Below, piece after piece: positions 48,461 to 61,491 of a stretch of 64,000 bases of DNA. This stretch comes from Megalopta genalis (taxonomy: Eukaryota; Arthropoda; Insecta; Hymenoptera; Halictidae). The stretch's first letter is position 1; each line of letters opens with the position of its first letter. The translations under genes and the position numbers were made by a program. The DNA is taken from NCBI RefSeq assembly GCF_051020955.1, contig NC_135031.1, positions 1,674,001 through 1,738,000 on the forward strand. Direction: 5' to 3'. The notes under the pieces are model-generated. The model made no database searches. It was not told the origin of the DNA and saw nothing but the letters and a program-made list of their open reading frames with translations.

Positions 48461-51429
48461 TTCGTTTATCCTGTCGAATCGCGCGTCTCCTTCGAAACGA
48501 ATCGTCTATTTAACACTAGCATCTTCACACCGTTAAATAATGTATCATTTAACGCATTGTTTTTACATCGAGAAAAATGACACAGGTGCTCCAACACGAC
48601 TTGCTGGAAGATAGAACGAGTTGCATGTGAAGCAAATGATTTAGTTAACACACATTTCTTCACTCATTTCTTCGGCTAAAAATCGATCAGAAGAATCAAT
48701 AAAGATCCTCATATAGTTAATTAAATAATTCAATACTTGTTTAAAGGATTGAACGTTCATTTAACGCTGAACCTAGCGAGCTATAAATTTGACTAACGTG
48801 TGATGTTATTTATAAGAACAACGAAACTGAATTTATTTATACCTGTCACCATTTTACTAAAATAAGAACGAGTCTTTATAGCTTCAACAGTTTGAAAATA
48901 GAAAATGTGGAACTAGTCATTTGGTATAGAACCGGATTGATTTAGCGTTGAACGGTTGTTGAACGATAATCGTACACTATATTCGAAAGGAATAATTTAT
49001 TACAGTGTCCAAAGTATATTGTACTTGTTTAAAAATTAATTCATGCTGGAGAAAGTTGAAGACATATTACAAATACTCCTAAATAATGTATTTAACAATA
49101 TTATTCTCTAGAAGAATATTCACATTATAACTGCCACAGCTGAATTTAAATGGTATTATAAAATTGTAAGTGCATCCCACACATTAGAACTATCACAGCA
49201 GTAAAAATGGCTGGTTTTTGATTTTTTTTACGATTCCTGGATATCATAAAAATGTTTCTAGAAGAAACTTTTAGGTACACTTCCTACGAGGTTTAAATGT
49301 GAATCCAGTCTTGGCATTGTTACAAAACAATTTCAGATTAGTCGCGTTTAGGGCTCTAGTGTTGTTAGGGCTCTAGTGGAGCTAGTGTTGAATGTTTCAA
49401 CAATTTTGCGCTGACTTCGTTCTTTGAGCAAGAAACTTCTCCGACTCTTCTTTCTCGACGCTTAAAGATGAAAATTACATTTTTGAACCTCCCTGATCCA
49501 GACGATCGCTGACTAAGGGCCGGTGCTGAGGCTGCAACATAGTATTAATTCAATAAACCTGATGAGGAGTGATCGCGGCAATTTATACAGATTATCGGGA
49601 ACGCTGGTCTCTGTCTCGTTTGGGACAGGCCAAAGGGGATCGTAGAATGAGAACATCGCAATGTCCTCGCATTTTTCAGCGCCGGTGGACACGTTTCCCT
49701 CTTCCTCCTTCGACGCTCCTTCCTCCCTGGCTTCCTCGGGGATTTGTGTCTTTATCAATGCTGATCATCGGGCTTAATCCTCCGCGCGATGTCGTTACAA
49801 CTCGACGCGTACCTCGTTCGCGTCTTTTAAGATCGGGAGGGGTGAATATTGTTCGGAGCACCGCGTACAATCGAATTGTAACTTAATCGATTTTCATGGT
49901 GGCTCACGAATTCTTCGGTCAGACATAATGCGTTCTTCTGTTCCCCGAAACGTACTTTTCACAAATAAAAATCCAACCAAGATTTAGTCATATATTAATA
50001 AATTAGGAAAAAGATTTTTTCAATGATATTGTTCGACAATGAATCTTTTCTTACTACTATAAGTAGAAAGTCCTGAAGCGTTTGTTTTAAGGAAAAGAAT
50101 TTCTGTCCCATTAATGAGATCATTATTAAATAATAATGATTATTAAATACATAATTTCTAAATTATAAACGAATAATTTAACAGTTCACATGACATACAC
50201 CACAAAAATCGTATTGGAAATACAAAAGCATTTAACGATCTGATGTGAATGTGATCATGACTATGCTTCAAGGGCATGAATCTCAATCAGTTATTACCTA
50301 TCGATTGGTTGTTGTATTCGTTCTGGTTTTGCTCTCTCTCGTTTGGTGTCTGTAATAAAAAGTACTCTAATAAAGTTTATCATTATATTATCGTTATATT
50401 TTATTAATTTAATAGAAACTATTCTGAAAATTGAAAAACTAATTTTATTAATTTCATAACAACTTAATAAATTTAATCTTCCAAGAAAGACATTATCGTT
50501 ATATTAAAATATCCCAGTCTGCGAGAAGGTAAGCGCAAGAATGTTGACACAGTGAACGATAATTTCTATGGACTGTTAATGGAAACGGCAACAACAAGTA
50601 CACCGTTCGAGCATAGAATGACGGCGTTCGACCCTTCCGGGTCCGTTGTCTCGCGGAACTCGTTTCGATTTAATTTATGCATGGTGGTCCGCGTTTCCCA
50701 CCCCGGTCTTAAGGCCCTTTTGTATAGTTATTAATGCCCTGGGCCACTTCATTTTCACCGTGCGCGCACCAATGCTGGAACTGCGACGGCATCGCTACCT
50801 GACATCCTTCCGGATCCAGCGATTCGTTCCCGCGTATGCAAATTTCCCCGTTTCGAGGCTGCGAGTGCGACAGAGAAAGAGAACCGGCCTTTCAGTATAC
50901 ATCTGCCTGCTCGAACAATCGTCGAAAAAATAATAACTGTTTTTACAGGAGAGAATACATTGCCCGGGCGAGAACCGGCTCTGCCGCTTGTCGAATCGCG
51001 ATTCCTTGCGAATTCGGTCCCACTCGTTCCGAAATGCAGTCGATTATGTTACTGGAACTGCGAGCATTCCATGAAATCAACGCTGGCGAATTGATATCGC
51101 CGGAGAATTTTATTCGGTAGGTTTGTCGGCGAATTTATTTCATGGACGGAATAATTTATATAACAAAATTCCATGTAACCGAACACTTTATCTGCCAAAG
51201 TTTATTTAACTAGATTTTAAACAACCGTGTTGTATCTGAAAGAGACTTAGAAATATTCTTTCAATCGTCATTTCTGTTTTAAGTATCCTCAAAATTTGTA
51301 ATTTTATATTGTTCAAGGCATGAGATTGCGAATAAGGCATTACCGGTGAAAGCAAAGTAAATAAAAATGAAAATGTGCGACCACAGACTTTTGTGCAACT
51401 CTTGTCACGGTGGTTGAACAATAACTGAA
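48461..51429. other. non-coding stretch, one doubtful exon-like frame
   Basis: Mostly AT-rich. A possible 168-bp exon (50949-51116) lies between TTTTTACAG and GTAGGT, but other frames are also partly open, so I do not call it. GC-richer patches lie at 49.5-49.9 and 50.55-51.1 kb. Confidence 0.4.
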
Positions 51430-51612
51430 CTGCGTAACTTTATGCAAGATAAAAATGTTCTGCATGAACTGCAAGTTACTCGAACGAAATAGAAACTTTA
51501 TTCTGCCTTTAGTAATTTTATTAAGTTGACAATACTACAACGATGCTGTTAAATTCTTTGTGTCTCTCTACTATTTTATATTTCACATACACATTTTTTT
51601 TATAAATGCACG
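51430..51612. repeat. old dispersed repeat family, copy D
   Basis: GCGTAACTTTATGCAAGATA, TAGTAATTTTATTAAGTTGA, TTAAATTCTTTGTG, CTACTATTTTATATTTCAC and TATAAATGCACGATGGAAT follow the family order. Confidence 0.6.
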
Positions 51613-53469
51613 ATGGAATTCGCCACGTATAATTAAAAATGTCTAATGTAACACGTGACACATTGCACGAATAACAATTTATGAATACGTCGATTACACA
51701 ATAACATTATAACATATAACAATTTGTATAATATAATTATATATATATAATCTATAATTATATATATAAAATCTACAGTCTAATAATAACTCTAAAAATA
51801 ATTAAATCATACTACTGACAGTATTAATTAAGCGATCTCCAGTTACGATTCACGGTGTTTTAAAAATCATCAAACATCCGGCGATGGTTAATGCATTAAA
51901 TTCGAATCGTGAAACAATAATTTTCAGCTAATCGCAAACAGGCAGCAGCAAATGCACCCAGCATTCAAATACCTGCGGCCACGCAAAGTATTACTGTGTA
52001 TTAAAGAGTCGTTTGAATGCGTCGAAATGGGCTGCTGGGAGATGAACGGACGCAATTAACTTGGTAAGATGGCGAATTGAAATTTATACAAGCAATTTGA
52101 ACGCTTTCAGCGCATAAGTGACTGTTTTATCGCGGGCATAAATCGTTTAGGAGCGAGACGAGCCGTCGCATTCGATACGTGAGATACGTTCAAACGTGAG
52201 AATTAAAGGGGGTTGTGGTTTGAGAATCACTGACGCGATAAAACAGAGAACTGCAGCGCGCTCGACTTCGTGGGTAAAGGGAGTTTCTACCTTGTCGGAT
52301 TTGGTTCGGTGGAGGGGGGACGCTGAGTCGCGTACCCTCTGACGAAGGGTGGCTGAAACATTGCAGGGTTAGTTTTACGGTCGATAACGTCGACCTGATT
52401 CGAATTTTACTGTTAATTTCGCGACACTGAAAATCTTTGGATCTGTTAATTTTTCAGTAGTATTTATAATTTAATTCGCTTCTTTACAAACCTTCTGATG
52501 GAACATTTCGCATAAAAGGATCAATTTCCTCTGTATGGCAGATCAGTTTTAAATTCTTTCGTTAACACTAAAATATGTTGTAAAAGTAAATATTATTTAT
52601 TGTCTTTCTTCTTTATCGCGTGTTTATTTTATAGCTTTTCTAATAAAACCTTTATAGCTTTTCTAAGACCGAATGAATTGATTTCTGAAGATAGTCCGCG
52701 ATTCATCATTTAATAGAAAGCAAACGAAAGTCAGAAATCATTAAGTTCTTTACACAAAATTGATGCGATGTCGCGATTGAATTATATTCGATTTATCGAA
52801 TTTAATTCGACCTAGCCGGTGTTTGAAAAATGCAGAGGCTAATTAGGATTGACGGTTCTGTGAGCAAAATTTTGGTACCGGAGCGAACGGCGTCCGTGGC
52901 CCTCTGAAAAATAAGATTCCATTGAAAGCCACCCCCATCAAAGCGATAGATCTTACAAAGCTACGCGCTAATTACAATCATCTCGGTCTCCCGTTCGAAC
53001 GGAAACGTAAGTCGGGGATTACCTTACACGTTAATTACGCAGTAATTAACTCTCGTCGCCGACATTGTCAGAAAGGAAATCGTAGAAAGTCAGCGGAGCG
53101 ATTTTACACCGCTTACCCCGAAATCCTTCGTAAACTCGAGCTACCGTTAACGGTGCCGAATAAAACGTAACGATGGCGATTATCGACCCCCTCCGACACA
53201 AAAAAAAAGAAGGGGGAAAGAAAATAAGATGAAGGGAGAGCGATACCAGAATCGAACGCCCGCGCCATTAAAACTTCATTTTATGCCTACTTATAGCTTG
53301 TACTTTTAACAACGCGGTCGAAAGGGAAATGGCGTACGTGAATTTCCACTGTCACTTTCCGCTATTATTGCTGAAGATTTTGTCGTATCGTGCACCGAAT
53401 AATATTTTATTTTTGGAAACCAGCTGTTCTGTGATCATTTCTCTACTGCAAAAATTTGTAAACAGACTG
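51613..53469. other. non-coding stretch
   Basis: Contains a duplicated ATAATTATATATATA block at 51728-51770. A GC-richer patch at 52.2-52.4 kb and an 82-codon basic frame at 52922-53170 have no recognisable features. Confidence 0.4.
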
Positions 53470-53600
53470 CTGATTTTTATGAAAAATGAAAATTGTTTGA
53501 AATAATTGCAAGATACAGAAGTTACGTAGAAATTTCTTTTTTTAATTATTTTATTGAGCGCAACATGCTGCGACAATACTTTTAAATTCTTTAAATAATC
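53470..53600. repeat. old dispersed repeat family, copy E
   Basis: GCTGATTTTTATGAAAAATG, TTGCAAGATACAGAAGTTAC, GTAGAAATTTCTTT and ATACTTTTAAATTCTTTAAA follow the family order. The 3' half is missing. Confidence 0.6.
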
Positions 53601-54420
53601 TCTTGATGAAAGAAAGGAAATTGATTATTTTTTAATCACCAATTTGAGAATTATATCTCGGAATTTATTTGTATTGTAATCCTGCATCCATGTAAATGAT
53701 ATTTAAGCTGTGGTTAATGACAAAAGTGTGTAGCTGTTTGAAACTGTAAAAACAATGAAAAGATTTTAAGAGTATCAGTGTATTATTTTAAATATTGTTA
53801 TAGTAATCACAAAAATGGCCGAATGAAATATGAAACTGTCTACAGATGCAGATGATAAATTTATAATTTCTTTTGTTTCGTGCAGCTAATTTATAAAATA
53901 TTTATTTTGTATACAGATCTATAATTTTATTAAAACATTTCTAAAACCTCGCGGTTAATGAAACATCAACAAAGTGGAGGATTGTATTTGCCAAAACAGG
54001 TCGACAGGAAGGAGGAGGGAGGCGATTGGGTTGAATGATAGTACATGAAAGCGAACGTTGAGGCAGGTAACAAAACGGGCCTCCAGCAACAGGTATCGAT
54101 ACCTTCTATTATTTTCGCACTATTGATTCGATACCCAATAGCATCGATATCCTACCTGCTCGAAGCACAGCAGGTAGGTGGCACGCGACCAGGTAAAACC
54201 GTTCGCAGGTTGACTTCGAATGCCATTCGGGGTTTAGCATTTGCCTTTTGAAGAAGATCGATGACTTCGACACATTCGGTACTTGACTTCAACACCTGTC
54301 CAGAATCACAAATTCATTCCTCTGCTGACAGTTCAATTAATAAATTAATAGCTTAGTTCTTGTGTTTCAATATTATGGTTATGAGTAATATTAAGTAATA
54401 TTAAGTAATATGAGTAATAT
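53601..54420. other. AT-rich stretch ending in a short tandem repeat
   Basis: No gene seen. At 54383-54420 four units of (A/G)AGTAATATT lead directly into the hairpin at 54421. Confidence 0.45.
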
Positions 54421-54527
54421 TAATACTATATAATACTATATAATAATAATAATTCATAATATATATATATTATAATATAATATATATATTATGAATTATT
54501 ATTATTATATAGTATTATATAGTATTA
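54421..54527. repeat. perfect 48-bp-arm inverted repeat (hairpin)
   Basis: Arms 54421-54468 and 54480-54527 are exact reverse complements around an 11-base centre. The arm reads TAATACTATATAATACTATA, then TAATAATAATAATTCATAAT, then (AT)n. The single C/G pair (54455/54493) inside otherwise pure AT confirms that this is true inverted symmetry. It could extrude as a cruciform or be a very short palindromic MITE. Confidence 0.95.
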
Positions 54528-55164
54528 TAGTACCTAAATAGTTCCGTGTTTTTTAAATAGATATATATTTACTATTAACAATTCTAGCAATTGTTGTTAC
54601 AGTTGATAAGTTGATTAAACATATTTAGCGAGGTACATTCAAGGAGTTCGAAGTCCTGGCAGCCGCCATTGCACAGCAGTGGAGTTTGAATTGTATCATT
54701 GGCCGTAGAACCACCCCCTATCCCCACCCCTACCGTACTCCTGAATTCTTATATTCGAGCTCTGTATCGTTGCTGAACAATTACAAATTCTATTTAAACC
54801 CAGAATTGTGCACAGTCTATGAAATTATTTGCAATTTGTGCAGTGCATATTAAATATGACCGTTTTTTATTTTGTTAGTTTACAGTCGTATTAACGTCAC
54901 AGGTTATTAGCGACTATTCTATCAATGAGTTTTATATACAACTATATTTGGACCACGGTTGAATAATCTTGTATAAGATGTCTGAAGTGTATACTATGTG
55001 CGTGTGAACAGCAACTTCATGCGATTATGCACAATCATTTGTGGAACAGAAATTGCATAAAATTGATGTGAATATTTTTTGTAACTTAGGACGTATAAGT
55101 ACAAAAGGGGTGGCTTCGAGAATAAGTGTAACTTCCTTTACAAACACGAAACTAATTTTTAAAA
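54528..55164. other. AT-rich non-coding stretch
   Basis: No supported gene. A small GC-richer patch at 54640-54745 has no open frame of note. Confidence 0.45.
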
Positions 55165-55527
55165 TATAATTCTTTGACTAAAATTAAAATCACCCCTTGC
55201 ATTTCAAAAATTAGTAAAAGTTTGTTCCTATTATAAACCCAACAGTAAATATAATAGTGCACATACCACAAATGCTGAGCATACAATTTTAACTCTATTT
55301 TTAACCATTTAAACGCGTTTAAGATTCTTTAAAAGACAATTTGAATTTTTATAATGACACTCCATACTTTTTTTCTTATTGTAAAGAATAACCAAGACAT
55401 ACTACTTTACAAGGGTCACAAATAGTTCAATAAATAATCGATATGTGCAAACGAACTTGTAGTTGAATAATATTTTCGCATTGATTCAAAATGATTCGAA
55501 AATAGCGCTTTGTCTTAGTATTTTATT
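55165..55527. repeat. 363-bp repeat I, solo copy
   Basis: Begins TATAATTCTTTGACTAAAAT and ends near CTTAGTATTTTATT. A second copy of identical length and near-identical sequence is at 60218-60580. No terminal inverted repeats or clear target duplication were seen. The solo copy lacks the D repeats that flank the other one. Confidence 0.9.
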
Positions 55528-57018
55528 TGTTCTTCTTTCATAATGGTAATAATAGCATAAAGCTCCATTAAAAAAATAAAAAGCGATCTTCAGATAATCT
55601 TGAAAATGTTGATTGAAAATTTTTTTCCTCGGATCGTCAGAATTTACGTACAAAATTCTGATCTACTATTGAATATCGAATAATATTGGTAGTAACGTCC
55701 ATAGATTAAATAAAAATAAACGGAAGAATATTTAATTGCAAAAAAACTTAAACGTACACTAAGTAACATAAATTTCATTACGAAATATATTCTGTTGATT
55801 GTTACCTTAAATGTAAGGTAGAAAACAAAGTAAATGAAAAAAATGAACTCAAGCAAAAATATTAATAACTAATGGTAATAACCTTTTTTTAAAGAAATTA
55901 CACACAAAAAAGTGACAAAGAAGTGTGACAAAGAAGTCACACTCTCATAGCATATGCATGTGCACATTATTTACAGTATAATACGATATAAAAGATAGAT
56001 TTTCTTCTCAGCTCAGTGCACAATGTCTAGACTGTGAATGTTTACACATTCATGGCATATGTAAGTGTTTAAAATGCAATGATACGTGCTTGTTAACAAA
56101 AAATTAATTGTTCTACGTTCATCACAAGGAATTTTCTAGTTGGTGTAAGAAATCTTATCATTCTTCAGAATTTTAGAAAAGAATTGAGAAAATTTTATTA
56201 AAAATTTATTATTAATTTATTATATAAATTTGTTATTTATGACCCTGAATACGTTGACGGCCGTTGTCGCATGCATATGGCTTCGCGGAAAATTGAATTA
56301 TAGAAATCAATCCAACGCAGTTTTTTAAAAAATGTATCATAATTATACTGCTAACAAAATTTATCCTATTTATATTATTAATAAAATGTATCACAACTCC
56401 ACTATTAAAAAACTGTATCATAATGACGCTATTAACGCTTTGACTGCCGCGTCACCCATACGTGGGTGACAGAATGATTTAAAATTTAACTTTCAACGAT
56501 TAATTTGTACGTTAATCCATTTGAATTTTTTAATCCTATTAAGATTCTCAAGAGGTAAGAATGTTGAAAAAAAAAATCGATGTCGTATAGCATTGCTTTG
56601 CAATTTTAATTTGATTGAATAAATTACTTTAATTTTACGAAGTTCCTCAGGTTTCTCGCGGCCGTCGAAGCGTTGAAATAAAAAACGAAGTTTCGTGTCG
56701 CTTCGATAAACAATCGCTTAAAGCGACGTGAAAAATCGGCCGACGCCAGTTGCCCTCGTGGGTTCAAGTTGCCGCATCAGACATTTTCTCGCAGAGCAAT
56801 CCGAAGATCCACCCCCGCGACAAAGTCCGTTTAAAAACGTCTCAAAATTTCCTGCGGGATTTCACCGCGAAGGGCAAAAGGAGGCGAAGGAGGAATCGTT
56901 CGGGCGTAATAAGTTAAATCTTGTTTGCGAGTCGGTGCCTAGTTAGGACGACTGGCCGGGTCTGCGCGAGGGATTGATGAGGAAAGCCAGAAGAGGCAGT
57001 GACGGAAGAAGTGGAGGC

Positions 57019-57019
<1 letters not shown>
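55528..57019. other. non-coding stretch
   Basis: AT-rich to about 56.65 kb, then GC-richer. It contains a small inverted motif at about 56451 (CACCCA TACG TGGGTG). No supported gene. Confidence 0.4.

Positions 57020-57055
<36 letters not shown>
57020..57055. repeat. (GA)n microsatellite, ~18 units
   Basis: Near-perfect GA tract, continued by impure GA to about 57100. Leu/Ser-rich minus frames over it are artefacts. Confidence 0.95.
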
Positions 57056-57058
<3 letters not shown>

Positions 57059-57816
57059 GGAGGGAGAGAAAGAGGGAGAGGAAGAACGAGAGAGAGCAAG
57101 AGGGGTGGTCCAGGGAAGAGGAGGACGAGCACCTTCCTCATCGACCGTATAATTAAACCGGGCGCTGATTAAAAAAGTTACCACGGCCGTAAGATCATTA
57201 CAGGAGGCTCCCTGCGAGCGCCACCCCTTCATTCCCTGGCCCTGGCTCCTCTTTAGTCCTCCTCACTTTCTCTCCCGCTCGCTTTCGACCGTTGGGGGCT
57301 GCGAATTCTTTCCACTTCGTGCACTCGCGACGGCGAATCTCGAACAAGTCTCGCTCCGTGATTTCTTTGTTGCCGAACCTTGGTTGACTTCGCGGTTTCT
57401 TCAGTCACTTCGTCGTTCGTGAGTCACTGCCACCCCTGGCAACAAGTATTTTCCGTCGTGTTGACCAAATCCGTCCGAACATATATTTACAATCATTACC
57501 ATGCGGATTTTTATGCTACGTTTCGAAATCGTTAACCCTGTCACGCTTAAGTGAGACACAAAAGATGTTCACAGAATGTTGAACATGTAGTTTTAATTCT
57601 GACAATGTTTTTTTATAAATTTTTATATTTTCTTTTCGCAGATACCTAAACGTATTATTTAAGATGCCTAAATAATAATAATAATTTGGATAGAATTTAG
57701 GCACAATTTCTGTTAGATCTGGAAATCGTTTTAACCCTCGGACCGCGGTGACCAGGACATTTTGACCCAGTGTATTCAAATCGTCACCTAATTACGAAAG
57801 ACTGATAATGTAGATG

Positions 57817-57995
57817 GCGGATATTTATGCAAAATAATAATTGTCTAAGTTAATTGTAAAGAGCGTAAATCAGACGAAAACATCTTTCTTATTTTAATAA
57901 TTTTAATCATTTTAGTAAGTTGTACATAACACGAAAATATTCTCGAATTCTTTTAATTTCTTTACAGTTCTGTTTTTGACCTACTCTTTAAAGTT
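57817..57995. repeat. old dispersed repeat family, copy F
   Basis: GCGGATATTTATGCAAAATA, ATAATTGTCTAAGTTAATTG, TTTTAGTAAGTTGTACATAA, TCGAATTCTTTTAATTTC and GTTCTGTTTTTGACCTACTC follow the family order. Confidence 0.65.
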
Positions 57996-60066
57996 GTTAT
58001 AGAAAGAAAGCTATTCCTATCGGACTCCTGTTTCTTGTAATTGGCACAGGACATTTTTATTTGGCATTAAGATCACATGGTCATAAGCATTATCAATCGT
58101 ATAATTATGAAAATGGCCCGTCTTTCGAGATTTAATAGCTGAGAAATAATAAAAAAGTAAATGCATTAAACGAATTATTTTCTCGAACGAACCGTTTGTT
58201 ATGAACGTGCAAAATTTTATACGAATGAAAGTAAAAAATATGTTTTGTAGTTTAGAAGAAACTGTGAAATGTGTAAACATCTTCTAGCAACTAGAAATAT
58301 TCAGTATTAAAAAAGATAAGTGTGCTAGAAAAATTGTAAATATTTTTATATGTATTATAGGCTCCTCTGTGATGCAATAAATTATTGAATATTTAGACTT
58401 TTCTTTAATACATATTGGCATGTTTATATTCTTTGTAATTTTTAAAATGTTCACTCGAATAAATAAATGTGAAAGCATATTTTAAACAAACAATTTTAAT
58501 AATTCAAAAGTAAAGATCGGAAGTAAGTTGAGTAAAATAAAATATTAAGAAAGCAATTGTACTGTTATTTTATCCCTTGCAAAGCAAGCGCTTAAGCATT
58601 TGCACGGCAGCCATTAAATTTCTAAGCCTTGCGTCTCAATTTTCGATTGCACGTTTCCCAACCTACTTTTTTAAAATCAATGGTCTCCTTATTCAAACTG
58701 CTATCAATCAGCCTGTTTTGTATCTAATATAAATACAAAAATTTAGATACATTCTTCAAATAATTTGATCTTTGCATAGCATGAAATCTAAATTTTTATC
58801 GAATCTAGTATAAATAATTTAATACGATTTCTAAAATAAAATCCTTATTCCGTAATAGAAAGATTAGAATATTTAACTCTTGTGCACTGTTCAAGAAATA
58901 AAGACATCTATATCTCAAGAATTAAAATCAACAAAGAAATTTAGTTCTTAACTCTTTCATGCAATGTACACAAACTAATGATGTTAAATTCATTCATATA
59001 TACCAGCACGAATAATTTCAATGAAACCTGAAACGGTGCCCTATATTCTCAGATTATAAAATGGCACACTTGGATCTTTCCAATGTACAAAAATTTTATA
59101 ATCTTTGCTCAAATAATTTAGATCTAAACATGCAAAATATTGAAGAATCTTGATGTTTAAAATTGTTTCGCAATGCATCAGCAAATAATCAGTAGCATAC
59201 AGAAAACTTGCATGGAGTCATCGGAAATCCGAAAGTTCCATTAGATGGTTAAAATCAAAGGTCCATTTTCGGGTCAAATTAACCTGAACGGGGATTAATC
59301 GGAACGTTCATTTTCAATCATACAAGTTGCAATTTGGTCTCAACCATTTACGGTCCTGAATCGCGCTAGACTAGACATCGATTTTTGCACAAACAGTTAT
59401 TTTACAGATTTACATGATATATTTATGAATAATGGTCACGACGTTACGCGATATGTAAGAAGAAATGAATGCAAAATAAAACCAATCAGGGCCAATTACA
59501 AAACAAAGAAGCAAAGTGGATTTGTTTGTCTTCCTTAAATAATTTAAATAGGTTGAAATCGATACATTTACATTCTTGGTTTCTTTGAATCTTTTCACTA
59601 TTTTAACCCTCTTACGGGCCGACGAAAAGGATCGCATGTACCTGAACAAAATATACCAAACCAGTTTGCTGTTATTTGACAGAGTTTCAGAAAGGAATCG
59701 CAAAAATGTTGTGAAACCTGATAATTAGAAAATTCAAAAAGAAGATGAAATAACAAATGTAACTGTCATTTACTAAAGAATATTAACAAAACAACATTTT
59801 CTCAAGCATAGCCAGCAACGATATATCGTTGTTCAGAATTAAAAGGGTTAAATTCCACGTGACCATTCTCGCCATAAATGCATCAATTTCCGCTGTCTAG
59901 TTATCGTACGTATGGGAATATGCTCGAATCATGAAATGTTTCAGCAAATTCTGGAACAAAAGAGAGCAAACACATCGGACCGCGAACGGACCATCCTCCA
60001 TGCGGTCGGTTCCTAGACGATCCGCCTAAACGAAAGGCTTCGCTCCCATGGACGAGTTATGTCGCG
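57996..60066. other. AT-rich non-coding stretch
   Basis: Short AT-rich frames up to 97 codons (59410-59703, minus) with no domain. No gene or clear element. Confidence 0.45.
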
Positions 60067-60746
60067 ATACCGATATTTTACGTATAAGGTCTCAGACGAG
60101 ATATCTCGCGACGTAAAAAAAAAATCAGGAAAAATCAAATACTCATAAAAGTTAAAGATTCAAATTATTGCTGTAGAGTGGTAGTCAACAAAGCGTGGAA
60201 TTACACGTAATGACACGTATAATTCTTTGACTAAAATTAAAATTACCCCTTGCATTTCAAAAATTAATAAAAGTTTGTTCCTATTATAAACCCAACAATA
60301 AATATAACAGTGCACATACCACAAATGCTGAGCATACAATTTTAACTTTATTTCTAACCATTTAAACGCGTTTAAGATTCTTTAAAAGACAATTTGAATT
60401 TTTATAATGACACTCCATACTTTTTTTCTTATTGTAAAGAATAACCAAGACATATTACTTCAGAAGAGTCACAAATAGTTCAATAAATAATTGGTATGTG
60501 CAAACGTACTTGTAGTTGAATAATATTTTCGCATTGATTCAAAATGATTCGAAAATAGCGCTTTGCCTTAGTATCTTATTATAATCGATAATCAATACCG
60601 ATACTTTACGTATAAGGTCTCAGACGAGATATCTCGCAACGTGAAAAAAAAAACAGGAAAAATCAAATACTCATAAAAGTTAAAGATTCAAATTATTGCT
60701 GTACAGTGATATTCAACAAAGCGAGGAATTACACGTAATAGCACGT
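60067..60746. repeat. D-I-D structure: 152-bp direct repeats around repeat I
   Basis: Direct repeats at 60067-60218 and 60595-60746 (ATACCGATA(T/C)TTTACGTATA ... ATTACACGTAAT..CACGT) flank a copy of the 363-bp repeat I (60218-60580). The two D copies differ at several positions. The layout resembles either a terminal-repeat retrotransposon in miniature or a 1.3-unit tandem array. TG...CA termini and a target duplication are not evident, and I also occurs alone at 55165. No frame is present. Confidence 0.8.
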
Positions 60747-60923
60747 CGAACACCAATATCATGATTCTTTTTTAATCTTATTAATATTCTTGATTTGTTT
60801 CTGTTTTATTCTCTGGTCTGGCCTCAAAATATTCTGAAAATCTTGAAATTTAAGAATACGTTTTCGTTTTCACTAAAGTGTGTGTTGCAATTTAAATAGC
60901 CAATGGTCACTACTTTTCACGCG

Positions 60924-60987
60924 CGACGAGTATACTCGTCATGGCACTTAAAATACTGCCACTTCTCCATGACGAGTATACTCGTCG
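60924..60987. repeat. nested palindromes, GACGAGTATACTCGTC twice
   Basis: The 16-bp perfect palindrome GACGAGTATACTCGTC occurs at 60925-60940 and 60971-60986. The 21-bp segments around them (60924-60944 and 60967-60987) are also exact reverse complements of each other, so the stretch is symmetric at two levels. Confidence 0.9.
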
Positions 60988-61007
60988 AACACAGCTAACT
61001 GTTTGAT

Positions 61008-61258
61008 ACCTGTTTCGCGCGAAGATACCTGCATTGCGACACGCGTGTGCGACACAGCGTTCTACATGAGAAAAAGTATCGCCGTCCGAACGGTCCCATT
61101 GAATTGCATGTGCGATCGGTAACGATCACACGCTCCTCGCGATACAAGCATGCCCGTGCTAAAATGTAATTCAATGGGAGCGCGATACTTTTTTCCCCGT
61201 TGAACGCTGCCTCGCATACGCGAGTATGGCGAAGCAGGTATCCTCGTGTGAAACAGGT
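61008..61258. mobile_element. 251-bp long-inverted-repeat (foldback) element
   Basis: The left arm (ACCTGTTTCGCGCGAAGATA ... CAGCGTTC ... AAAAAGTATCGC ... CCCATTGAATTGCAT, to about 61107) is matched by the reverse complement of the right arm (from about 61163). Arms are roughly 100 bp with scattered mismatches and a small indel. The ~55-bp centre is unpaired. No coding capacity and no certain target duplication. Confidence 0.8.
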
Positions 61259-61259
61259 C

Positions 61260-61457
61260 TAAGTTGACGCGGCTCGAGAAGAGGAGCCCTCGATCCAAAG
61301 AAGTCGAAGGCGGTACGGAGCAGCGTAAAAAAGGGGAAGATCGATGGGAAGGCAAGACACCCCCGAATAAATATAATTCGGCGAGTCGTCTTTTCCGCCG
61401 GCAGGAACTTCCTTAAAATTCAATATAAGCCCCGCGGGCACCCCTGCAAGAGAGAAA

Positions 61458-61491
<34 letters not shown>

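Noticed and set aside
50949..51116. Exon-like 168-bp segment between TTTTTACAG and GTAGGT (symmetric phase)
   Set aside because: The encoded peptide is not recognisable, another frame is also open for most of it, and there is no partner exon. RNA-seq would settle it.
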